In this document: positions 7,241 to 14,507 of the stretch, in pieces
How the letters are laid out: every line of letters begins with the position of its first letter
Position numbering within the stretch: position 1 is the stretch's first letter
Source of the DNA: Methanobacteriota archaeon
GTDB lineage: Archaea > Thermoplasmatota > Poseidoniia > Poseidoniales > Poseidoniaceae
Reading direction: 5' to 3'
NCBI GenBank assembly: GCA_002731395.1
Contig: PCBQ01000011.1
Coordinates: forward strand, 2,806 to 18,927
DNA length: 16,122 nucleotides
The notes under the pieces: model-generated
Seen by the model: only the letters and a program-made list of their open reading frames with translations
What the model was told of the DNA's origin: nothing
The model's database searches: none
Translations under genes and position numbers: made by a program

Positions 7241-10200
7241 TCACGCGTCCACGTCGTCGAAACCTTCGTCGTCTTCGTCCCAAGCTTCCTCTTCTTCCTC
7301 GTCGTAAAAGGCGCCCTCACCATGGTCGACGGCCGTGCGCTGTGCGACGGTCGCCACGACCGCGATGAGCAGGAAACCAACGATGGAGAAGAGCCATGCC
7401 AAGGGATTTTCGCGGTAGGAATCCTTCCAACCAAAGCCGGCGGCATACGCCACGTCAAGGCCATGCTCGGCCTCGTTGTCGTCATCGTTGGCTTCCAAGA
7501 CCACGTTCTCCTCGTCGACGACCACACGGATGCGATCGACCTCCTCGGCGCTCCAAGTCTGGGTCAGTTCGACGGTTTCATCGGCGCCAAGGCCCGCCAC
7601 CGCCGACCTGGCGAAGGGTTCCTCGGCGTCGCCTGCGTAGAAAGCGACGTTGAACGACATGTTCGTGGCTCCACCCACGTTCTCTACGCCAACCGTGATG
7701 GTGACCGAGGAGCGGGGCGCGACGTGGTCGTCGGACAACGCGATGGACGCCACGCGGAGTTCTGCACCCACCGCTCCCAAGCGCACCCATTGACGCTCGA
7801 AATCATCGTCGTCCTCTGCGAGCTCGGGGATCGGGCTTGCTTCAGAGTTGGACACCACAGGGAAATCGTTGCCCGCAGCATCGTATCCTGAGACGAAGAA
7901 GCCCACAAAGTCGCCCTCACGTGGGGCGATGGTCCCGCCGGCGGTCAAGTCCACGCTGCCGGTCCACGTGACGATCATGCCGTCTTGTCGCATGCCCAAC
8001 GGACTGGACCCTGCCCCGATGGTGATGGTCCGCGTCTCGTCGCGCATCACCCAATGGACGTACTGCACTGACCCCGTGAGGTCAGCGTCTTCGGAACCAA
8101 GGAATTCTACCGGAACAGAACTGAGGTCGTTCTCTGCTGAAACGTCGATGACGTTGAGCGGAGCAACACGACGGGTGACACGAGGCGCGGCGTCATCGAC
8201 CAACACCCGCAGCGTGGTGGAAACCAAGGTGCCGGTCATGTCTTCCCCTCGCCCGGGGATGTTTGTGATGGAAATCAGGCAAGTACGGGTGGGCGAGGAT
8301 TGAAGCGTCGACGCTGACGAAAGCGGCACCTCGACCTCGTACCCGCCGTTCTCGGTCAGGGAACCATCGGACCAAGTCTTCTCACCGTCGAACACATCCA
8401 CCAAAATGCCAAGATCGCGGGGCGCAGCGATGTCTGAGCCCTCATAGACGACACGCCCAGTGAAGGCCAGGCGATCGTCCTTCCGAACGCGGGTGCCGTC
8501 GGCAACGGGGCCGGTGCGCGGCTCACTGACGTCGTTGACCGCAAAGGAATCCGAAGCAAGCACGAGATCGTTCTCAACACGGAAGGTATGCTCCAGCAAG
8601 AGAATCCTGCTGTCGCTGTCCGAGGCACGCTCCTTGTAGAGCAACGCAACGTCACCCATCTCCTCATCGGGCCAATCCCATCCGAATTTGATGTGGAACG
8701 TCACGATGATCCAAGGAAGGCCGGATTCGTTGGTCGTCTCGACCATCGTGCTGGTCGGCAAGATGGTGATGAAGGGGCTCTCGGACCAGAAGGTGTCGTT
8801 GAGACCGGAATAGGAAATCCGCTGCGCATCGCGTGAGGGGTTCGGACCCTCAAAGTCGAACACGAGGCTGATGTGCTCGAAATCGATGGCGGTGTTGGCG
8901 TCGATGAATCCGAGGGTGATGCTCTGGGTCAGGCCAGCGTACACCGGTGCGTTGTCGTCATGACCAAGCCATTCAAGCCCTGTGAAGATGGCCGACGAGT
9001 CCTTCCTGGTGCGGAACGTGGCGTCGTCGTAGTTGAAGCCGTGCTCGCCCTGAATCTGCAGGATTTCATCGTCCAAACCCGTCACTTCGTAGTAGAGCGG
9101 GTTGCCTGCTTGGTCTCCGCCGCTCCAGAAATAGGACACCCGCCCCATGTTGGGGTTGCGGCTGTGATCAATGGTCGTGGCAAACCACTTCTTGTCGGAC
9201 TCCGTGTTGTTGTAGACCAACTTGGTGACGTATTCAGAAGGATCAGCCTCACCGTTCCGGTTGAGGTCGTGGTCCTGTTCAACCCAGTAATTCAGGGTCA
9301 ACTCCATCGGCACGCCAACCTCATCGTTGACCAAAACACGAACCGCCTGCTGGGTGGAAGCGGCTTCGTACGCTTCTTCCGCAGGAGCGATGAGCGTGCG
9401 CTCTGGCGCAGTGCCGTCAACGCGGAAGGTACGCGACCAGTCTGAATTCGGCGCCATCACGTGGGTTGGATCTTTCTCGTTGTACGTCTGCACCTCGTAG
9501 GTGATGCCTTCAGGGATGTCCAAATTTGGCACGTCGATGTTGATGAAGAAGGTCCCGTTGTTGTTTGAGGTATCCCGCGCTGTGGCTTCGACGTAGTTGT
9601 TTCGAGCGACGCGAACGTCGAACGCGCTGTCCAAAGGCGCATCATCGGTGTCCATGAACCACATCGCACCGGTGAAGTGCAACTGCTCACCGGCCGAAAC
9701 CCACCCCTGGTCTGGGACGTCGTCACGGGTCAGTTCCCCGTCGTTGTCCCTGACCTTCAGGTAGCCTAGGCCGTAGGAGCGGTTGGCAAGAAGTTGGTTG
9801 TCGGATTGAAGCAGTGCAGGGCTGTATCCCGCAGAGCCGGAGTCGTCGAGGCAGTTCGTTCTGAAACCAACGCCACCGATGACCTCTTGCCCGTCAAACT
9901 GACCCATGTCCGGCATCTGGTCGGTCACGGTGAACAACCAGTGCACTTCGAGGATGCCGTTGCTGAGCACCGAATACGACGACGAATCGAGCTCGATGTA
10001 GTCTTCAGGATCATTGGGCGCTGGGAAGACATCGCCCGGGTTCCATGTCAGGGTCGGATTCGCTGAGGCACGGCTGGTCAACAAGGTCAAACTCGCTTCC
10101 TGCAGGCCATTGGCGTTTTCACCGATGATGTGCCGGGTCACGACCTCGTAGGGTTCTGCCCGCGCGTGGAGGACTTCGCCTTCGGGGATTTGGATGGCGA

Positions 10201-12307
10201 GGTTCACCGTCTGCATGGTGTAGGTCACCTCAAACGAAGAGAGGATCAGGCGCCCCGGCTTTGAAGAGACCAACGTGACCTCGAGGTCAACGTAGCCTGC
10301 ACCCACGTCGGGAATCTTTTCGTTGAACTTCTTCAGGAAATTGGACATAGGGTCTTGGCTCTGAGCCGTTGCAGCCCCGAACAGTGCACCCTGCCTGTCC
10401 CAAATCTTCGAACCGTCAATCCTGAGTTCAACGTTTTCCGGAACGTTGGAGTGGAATTGGATGTGCAGGTCCTCGAGCGTCGGTGAGCGCAGCACAGAGG
10501 TGGACGAGAGTTCGATGCGGAAGCACTGGTAGTAGGAACCCGAGGTCAGCGTTTTCGATTGCCCCGATTGGGTGAACTGCTGCACGTTGAGGCTTCCAGC
10601 GTTGCATGACGCCGAGTTGGACCCGGAGGCCAAATTCACCCGAATGGACGTTCCCGTCGGCGTCGTGCCGTTCCAATGCACCGTGGCGGCAACCACCGTG
10701 GTGGTTCCGCCGGTGTACTGGTAGCCGTAGATGTAGCCGTTCCTCACGTACTGATTGACGTACTCGATGACCACACCGTCGAGGATGGGTGTGGCTTGTG
10801 AGGTACCAGAAAGCGTTGCTCGCCAGGTGATTTGTGTGCCGGCTGATGCGAAGTTGACCGTCTGACCCGGCGTCGCAGTCAACCATGTCGTGCCGCCGTC
10901 GTTGGAGATCTCAACCGTCACCGAAGTACCCGTGGGCGTCAGCGCGAACAAGCCTGCGAGCTTCAGCGATGAAACGGCATTGGAGATGGTCGTGGTGGCG
11001 CCCTGCACGGTGGCCGAGGTGCCGCTTGGCGTCCGCTCATCGGTCAGGACACCGTCACCGCCCATCTGGAATTGACGGGCATATCCGCTGCAGTACGAGA
11101 CGTGATAGCACGTCCACATCACCTTGCCTTCGTCGTATTCCGCAAGCCCATAATGACCACCGCCAGCAATGTCCTGGTACCCTTCTTTGTTGAGCAGGCT
11201 GCCGACAAAGGAGTAGTGGTGGTGCCGGCTTCCCTGGACGTTGTATTCGTTCACCGTCACCCGCGGGAAGTTGACGTCAAGACCGGCAAGCGGATTGTTC
11301 GATGACCCCTTGTGGTTGAAATCGGCAGAGGACCCAAGGCTCCACGTGCCGTTGATCGAGGTGGGTGATGCGGGGTTAAGCTCCATCAGGTACTGGTTGT
11401 AGCTCGGGTACGAACTGGTGTCGTAATACGTGGCCCAGAGTTTGTTCGTGCTCTCATCAAAGTCCACACCGGTGATGTAGTAGGGGTAACCAAAGCTGTA
11501 CGAGTTTCGGCACGTCCATGATGTTTCACTGACCGTCCACTTCGACATCAGATAACTCGAATAATGGGCCAACCAGACCGCGCCGTTGGAATCCATGGTC
11601 GCGTCGTAGATGTTGTAACGAACAGACGTTGAGGAGCATGACCCAGTGCTGAGGGAAGCCGTGCCAATGTAGGTTCCCGTCGTTGCATTGAACCGCTGAA
11701 CGGTCGGTGTGTTGTAGAGGGAGGAGCTCGTGTAGCGGAATTGGTGGATTTCGTCCTCCACGACCACGTTGACACCGGCGTAGGTCCATGCCGCCGAGGA
11801 AGCAGCGCTGACCGACGTGAACCTCGACAGCACGCCGGTGTAGCCTTGATCGCCCAAGGCAACGAAGCCCCCGGTGGTGTTGTGCGTGGCCGTACCGACG
11901 CTGCTGATTGCACCGCTCGAGGTCAGCCTTCCCGAGGTGGTCGAGGGCTCGGGGCGCAGGGTAACGTCGGTGTTTTCCACCTGAACGTTGTTGCGGCTTC
12001 CGGTGCTGTACGGTGAAGGTGGTGATCCGGACCAGCTGCCGCTTCCTGCGCCGCCAAAGTGGCTGTCGGTGGTGAAGTTGGTGTACGTCGTCTGAGCAGC
12101 CTCGCCCACGAGGTTGAACCGGGCTCCTGTGACCTCTGCACCGTAGGGCAAGGTGATGTAGCCTGCGCTGCCTTCACCCGCGCTGTTGAAGGTGTGCGTG
12201 TAAGAAGTTGAGCCATCCTTGAACTGCGTCTCGGTCGTCGCTGCATTGGCCAACGGTGTGGCCAATGAAAGCAAGAAGAGGAGCGTGAGAAACACTGCCT
12301 TGCGCAT
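7241..12307 (-). CDS. Giant exported surface protein, multi-domain, with C-terminal membrane anchor and acidic tail
   Basis: The 1688-residue product has a signal peptide (residues 1-22, cleavage likely after ANA). Residues about 150-420 are rich in Tyr, Trp, Ser and Thr with strands like a beta-propeller. Two related beta modules (about 430-518 and 520-630) share the motif TPTGTS. A run of Ig-like beta modules follows, including a calcium-loop-like DLNRNGEADPSEY near residue 1015. A CARDB-like domain lies at about 1516-1619, one membrane helix at 1636-1655, and a 33-residue tail full of Glu and Asp at the end. Such proteins act outside the cell, probably as adhesin, surface-layer component or ligand binder; the ligand is unknown. 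No peptidase or glycosidase motif was recognised. The ATG at 12307 follows GAGGG with a six-base spacer. It is divergent from the signal-peptidase gene pair. Confidence 0.85.
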   Translation of the reverse strand: MRKAVFLTLLFLLSLATPLANAATTETQFKDGSTSYTHTFNSAGEGSAGYITLPYGAEVTGARFNLVGEAAQTTYTNFTTDSHFGGAGSGSWSGSPPSPYSTGSRNNVQVENTDVTLRPEPSTTSGRLTSSGAISSVGTATHNTTGGFVALGDQGYTGVLSRFTSVSAASSAAWTYAGVNVVVEDEIHQFRYTSSSLYNTPTVQRFNATTGTYIGTASLSTGSCSSTSVRYNIYDATMDSNGAVWLAHYSSYLMSKWTVSETSWTCRNSYSFGYPYYITGVDFDESTNKLWATYYDTSSYPSYNQYLMELNPASPTSINGTWSLGSSADFNHKGSSNNPLAGLDVNFPRVTVNEYNVQGSRHHHYSFVGSLLNKEGYQDIAGGGHYGLAEYDEGKVMWTCYHVSYCSGYARQFQMGGDGVLTDERTPSGTSATVQGATTTISNAVSSLKLAGLFALTPTGTSVTVEISNDGGTTWLTATPGQTVNFASAGTQITWRATLSGTSQATPILDGVVIEYVNQYVRNGYIYGYQYTGGTTTVVAATVHWNGTTPTGTSIRVNLASGSNSASCNAGSLNVQQFTQSGQSKTLTSGSYYQCFRIELSSTSVLRSPTLEDLHIQFHSNVPENVELRIDGSKIWDRQGALFGAATAQSQDPMSNFLKKFNEKIPDVGAGYVDLEVTLVSSKPGRLILSSFEVTYTMQTVNLAIQIPEGEVLHARAEPYEVVTRHIIGENANGLQEASLTLLTSRASANPTLTWNPGDVFPAPNDPEDYIELDSSSYSVLSNGILEVHWLFTVTDQMPDMGQFDGQEVIGGVGFRTNCLDDSGSAGYSPALLQSDNQLLANRSYGLGYLKVRDNDGELTRDDVPDQGWVSAGEQLHFTGAMWFMDTDDAPLDSAFDVRVARNNYVEATARDTSNNNGTFFINIDVPNLDIPEGITYEVQTYNEKDPTHVMAPNSDWSRTFRVDGTAPERTLIAPAEEAYEAASTQQAVRVLVNDEVGVPMELTLNYWVEQDHDLNRNGEADPSEYVTKLVYNNTESDKKWFATTIDHSRNPNMGRVSYFWSGGDQAGNPLYYEVTGLDDEILQIQGEHGFNYDDATFRTRKDSSAIFTGLEWLGHDDNAPVYAGLTQSITLGFIDANTAIDFEHISLVFDFEGPNPSRDAQRISYSGLNDTFWSESPFITILPTSTMVETTNESGLPWIIVTFHIKFGWDWPDEEMGDVALLYKERASDSDSRILLLEHTFRVENDLVLASDSFAVNDVSEPRTGPVADGTRVRKDDRLAFTGRVVYEGSDIAAPRDLGILVDVFDGEKTWSDGSLTENGGYEVEVPLSSASTLQSSPTRTCLISITNIPGRGEDMTGTLVSTTLRVLVDDAAPRVTRRVAPLNVIDVSAENDLSSVPVEFLGSEDADLTGSVQYVHWVMRDETRTITIGAGSSPLGMRQDGMIVTWTGSVDLTAGGTIAPREGDFVGFFVSGYDAAGNDFPVVSNSEASPIPELAEDDDDFERQWVRLGAVGAELRVASIALSDDHVAPRSSVTITVGVENVGGATNMSFNVAFYAGDAEEPFARSAVAGLGADETVELTQTWSAEEVDRIRVVVDEENVVLEANDDDNEAEHGLDVAYAAGFGWKDSYRENPLAWLFSIVGFLLIAVVATVAQRTAVDHGEGAFYDEEEEEAWDEDDEGFDDVDA

Positions 12308-12313
12308 GAAGAA

Positions 12314-12318
12314 CCCTC
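12314..12318 (-). promoter_or_regulatory. Shine-Dalgarno site of the giant surface protein gene
   Basis: On the minus strand the sequence GAGGG lies six bases before the ATG at 12307. This is a good match to a 16S anti-Shine-Dalgarno and implies that this message has a leader, unlike several neighbouring genes. Confidence 0.5.
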
Positions 12319-12321
12319 ATT

Positions 12322-12334
12322 GGCCCTACGGGCC
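12322..12334. repeat. Short perfect inverted repeat in the surface-protein leader
   Basis: GGCCC, three bases, then GGGCC can form a five-base-pair GC hairpin. In the surface-protein mRNA it would sit just ahead of the GAGGG ribosome site. It could be an operator, a leader hairpin or chance; the short arms make chance quite possible. Confidence 0.3.
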
Positions 12335-12349
12335 TAAGAAACGGACGGT

Positions 12350-12365
12350 TTGTATTCCATATCAA
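12350..12365 (-). promoter_or_regulatory. Possible TATA region for the giant surface protein gene
   Basis: The block TTGATATGGAATACAA (minus strand) is the most AT-rich part of the 12308-12435 divergent intergenic region. A start site about 25 nt downstream would fall near 12330, giving a leader of roughly 25 nt that contains the GAGGG site. This is inferred from composition and spacing only. Confidence 0.3.
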
Positions 12366-12405
12366 GGACATGGTTACACGCGCTGGACCACACGCAACCG
12401 CAAGC

Positions 12406-12416
12406 GCTTTTTGATT
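12406..12416 (+). promoter_or_regulatory. Possible TATA region for the two-helix protein / signal peptidase pair
   Basis: GCTTTTTGATT is centred about 25 nt upstream of the ATG at 12436, the spacing expected for a leaderless archaeal message. It supports choosing ATG 12436 over the upstream TTG at 12415. The evidence is composition and spacing alone. Confidence 0.3.
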
Positions 12417-12435
12417 GCGTGACCAAAGACTCCCG

Positions 12436-12810
12436 ATGACCCTCATCCAACGGCTTTGGGACCGCGCCCACGGCCAGCATTTGGCCATCACTGCGACCAC
12501 CTCGGGCGGGGGACTTGTGGCGTTTGGTGCTGCAGCTTTCCATCTCATCGCGTTGCGCCCTTTACCTGACTGGGAGGCCATGACTGGCCTTGCCATCAGC
12601 GTTCTCGTGATCTCAAGCTTGGTCCTTCTGGTGGCCGTCCCGCCGTTCCTTCGCCTCCGTGGCCATGTTGCAAGCCTCGAGGAAATCATGGCGACGAGCA
12701 GCATCGCTGAACGAAGGAGACGGCGAGCAGAGGGTGACGAAGCGGCGGCCGCCCTTGGTGCGGGCTGGGCGGAGCGCTGGAAGCGTTTCCTTGAAGACGG
12801 GCGCCGGTGA
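12436..12810 (+). CDS. Unrecognised two-helix membrane protein encoded next to signal peptidase
   Basis: I do not recognise this 124-residue protein. It has a short polar N-terminus, two hydrophobic segments at about residues 22-42 and 49-72, then a cytoplasm-type basic and helical tail (SIAERRRRRAEGDEAAAALG, ending WKRFLEDGRR). The basic run after the second helix suggests that both ends lie inside the cell. The frame can be extended to a TTG at 12415, adding seven residues, but ATG 12436 is preferred. Its stop is nine bases before the start of the signal peptidase gene, so the two are probably cotranscribed and may work together. Codon use looks like that of its neighbours, and the frame has no rival on the other strand. 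Confidence 0.75.
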   Translation: MTLIQRLWDRAHGQHLAITATTSGGGLVAFGAAAFHLIALRPLPDWEAMTGLAISVLVISSLVLLVAVPPFLRLRGHVASLEEIMATSSIAERRRRRAEGDEAAAALGAGWAERWKRFLEDGRR

Positions 12811-12819
12811 CCTCGCCCC

Positions 12820-13890
12820 GTGGTGGATGAGGCGGCCCCCGAAACGATGTCCCTCACGAAACTCGCTCGTGAGGTCGGCATTGCCGTCGCGATGATCGCC
12901 ATCCTGATCGGAGGTTTGTTCCTCCACACCGGCACAATGCCGCCCCTTGTTGTGGTGGAATCCTCGTCGATGGTCCACGATGAATCGGGAGAAATCGGGA
13001 GCATCGACGCCGGTGACCTGATCCTCGTGCACGGACGTGACCCTGCTGGCATCGTCACCTTCGCCGAAGCGACCTCATCTGACCACCCGGATTTCGGTTA
13101 TGCCACACACGGCATGGAGGGAGATGTCGTCATCTACGAAAAGAACGGTGAGGAAGGCACGCCCATCATCCATCGCGCGATCCTCAGGGTGTTGGCGAAC
13201 GCCACCACCAGCCCCGACCGCGCTGCGCTCTACGAAGCAGGGCACATGGTGTCTGAGTCGCACAGCGAGGAGCCCAGCGACGATCTTGCATGCCCCGACG
13301 GTGGCGTGTGGGACCCGACCCTCCGCGACGCGGATGGCGCGATGGGAACCTGCGTTTTGTCTTGGGATGTCCCCGGAACGCCCGTCCGCGATCAAAGCAC
13401 GGTGAGCATTCAATTCGACGGTGTTGAAGCCGGGTACTACGATTGCAAGCGTCCCGCTCACGGGAACGCCGAGGCGCACCTGGTTGTGCATGAATGGCAA
13501 CCGACCCACCAAGGCTTGCTCACCCTCGGAGATGCCAACCAGTGTTCGGTGGATCAAGGCCCAAGCGCCACCAACGGCTCAGCAGGCGTCCACGGACCAA
13601 GCGGCGTGGTGGAAGCCATCCGAACCGACTGGGTCATCGGACGTGCGGGGGCTGAAATCCCGTGGCTGGGAACCATGAAATTAGCGCTGTCATCGAGCGG
13701 ACCAGGTGCGGTCTACGTCCCGAACTCGTCGTACATTGGGGTGGTCGCGGTCATCGCCACCATCCTCGCGCTCCCGCTGGTGGTGGATCCGGTGGTGCAC
13801 AGGATTTTCTCACAATCGCCAGAACGCGAGGAAGCAAAACGGGAGCGAGCGATGGACCTGATGCTGATCGCGCTGAGCGAAGAGGAATGA
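12820..13890 (+). CDS. Archaeal/ER-type signal peptidase I (S26B) with a large extracytoplasmic insertion
   Basis: This membrane protease should cleave signal peptides from secreted proteins. An N-terminal helix (about residues 18-36) precedes the nucleophile box ESSSM (S50). GDLILVHG and GDVVIYEKNG follow, then the HRA box with H118 replacing the bacterial Lys, as in archaeal and ER Sec11-type enzymes. An acid box TLGDAN (D238) and the late GRAGAEIPWLG segment complete the fold, and a second helix spans about 304-324. At 356 residues it is much longer than usual: about 120 residues separate H118 from D238 where characterised archaeal enzymes have about 20-30. The extra part contains C158, C178 and C209, with C242 just after. 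The start is GTG 12820; GTG 12823 or ATG 12847 are alternatives. The last codon abuts the stop of the convergent gene. Confidence 0.88.
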   Translation: MVDEAAPETMSLTKLAREVGIAVAMIAILIGGLFLHTGTMPPLVVVESSSMVHDESGEIGSIDAGDLILVHGRDPAGIVTFAEATSSDHPDFGYATHGMEGDVVIYEKNGEEGTPIIHRAILRVLANATTSPDRAALYEAGHMVSESHSEEPSDDLACPDGGVWDPTLRDADGAMGTCVLSWDVPGTPVRDQSTVSIQFDGVEAGYYDCKRPAHGNAEAHLVVHEWQPTHQGLLTLGDANQCSVDQGPSATNGSAGVHGPSGVVEAIRTDWVIGRAGAEIPWLGTMKLALSSSGPGAVYVPNSSYIGVVAVIATILALPLVVDPVVHRIFSQSPEREEAKRERAMDLMLIALSEEE

Positions 13891-14424
13891 TCACTCACCG
13901 AGCGCTCGGCCAAGATCGGCCTCGCACCGTTCAAGGGTGGCACTGATTCCCTTGAGTTCCTTCTTTGCAGGCTCCAGGGTTGCCGTTTCAAGCTGCTTTG
14001 AAACCCGGGTGAGGCTGGCACGCAGTCCGGAGAGCTGCTGGGTTTGTGTCCTTGGTTGCGTCATGTCAGCACGCATTTCGGTGAGCCAGCGCTCAACCAG
14101 ATTGCGGCCGTATTCGGGCGCTCGGCCTGCCCGGTTGCTGAAGGTGACCTCATTGGTACGGTGCCGGAATCGGATGCCAGCCCTCGGGGAGGGCGTGGCC
14201 TGTGTGGATCCGGGTTTCCAAAGGTCGAGAGGAATCTCAAGCCGTCCTTTGAGGACGGTCCGCTCGCCTTCGCCGACAAGGTGAATCAGCACCACACGGT
14301 CGTCGAGGCGGACGAAGCATTGCGTCATGGTCCCCTCTGCGTGCCATTCGACGCGGTCATGAACCTCTTGGGTCGGGTAAGCGTCCCGCATCCACCGCTC
14401 AATGCGACGTGGTTCGAGGGCCAT
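13891..14424 (-). CDS. Unrecognised soluble protein with a helical, coiled-coil-like C-terminus
   Basis: I do not recognise this 177-residue protein. The N-terminal two thirds (residues 1-120) alternate strands and short helices, with segments such as MTQCFVRLDDRVVLIHLVG, PLDLWKPG and FRHRTNEVTFSNRAG. Residues about 125-175 (LSGLRASLTRVSKQLE and SATLERCEADLGRALG) form a heptad-like amphipathic helix pair. There is no signal peptide or membrane helix, so it is probably cytosolic. ATG 14424 is the first in-frame start of the plausible coding stretch, and the M50 protease gene diverges from it across 83 nt. Its TGA directly abuts that of the signal peptidase gene. It is supported as coding by its exact stop-to-stop fit and by typical codon use, not by homology I can name. 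Confidence 0.7.
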   Translation of the reverse strand: MALEPRRIERWMRDAYPTQEVHDRVEWHAEGTMTQCFVRLDDRVVLIHLVGEGERTVLKGRLEIPLDLWKPGSTQATPSPRAGIRFRHRTNEVTFSNRAGRAPEYGRNLVERWLTEMRADMTQPRTQTQQLSGLRASLTRVSKQLETATLEPAKKELKGISATLERCEADLGRALGE

Positions 14425-14507
14425 GCTTGTGCCTGCCCATCACCCCTCTTGAAGGAAGCGACCGGCGCGGCACAGGGCTTCATAGCAGAGCAGGTTGAGC
14501 AAGGGGC

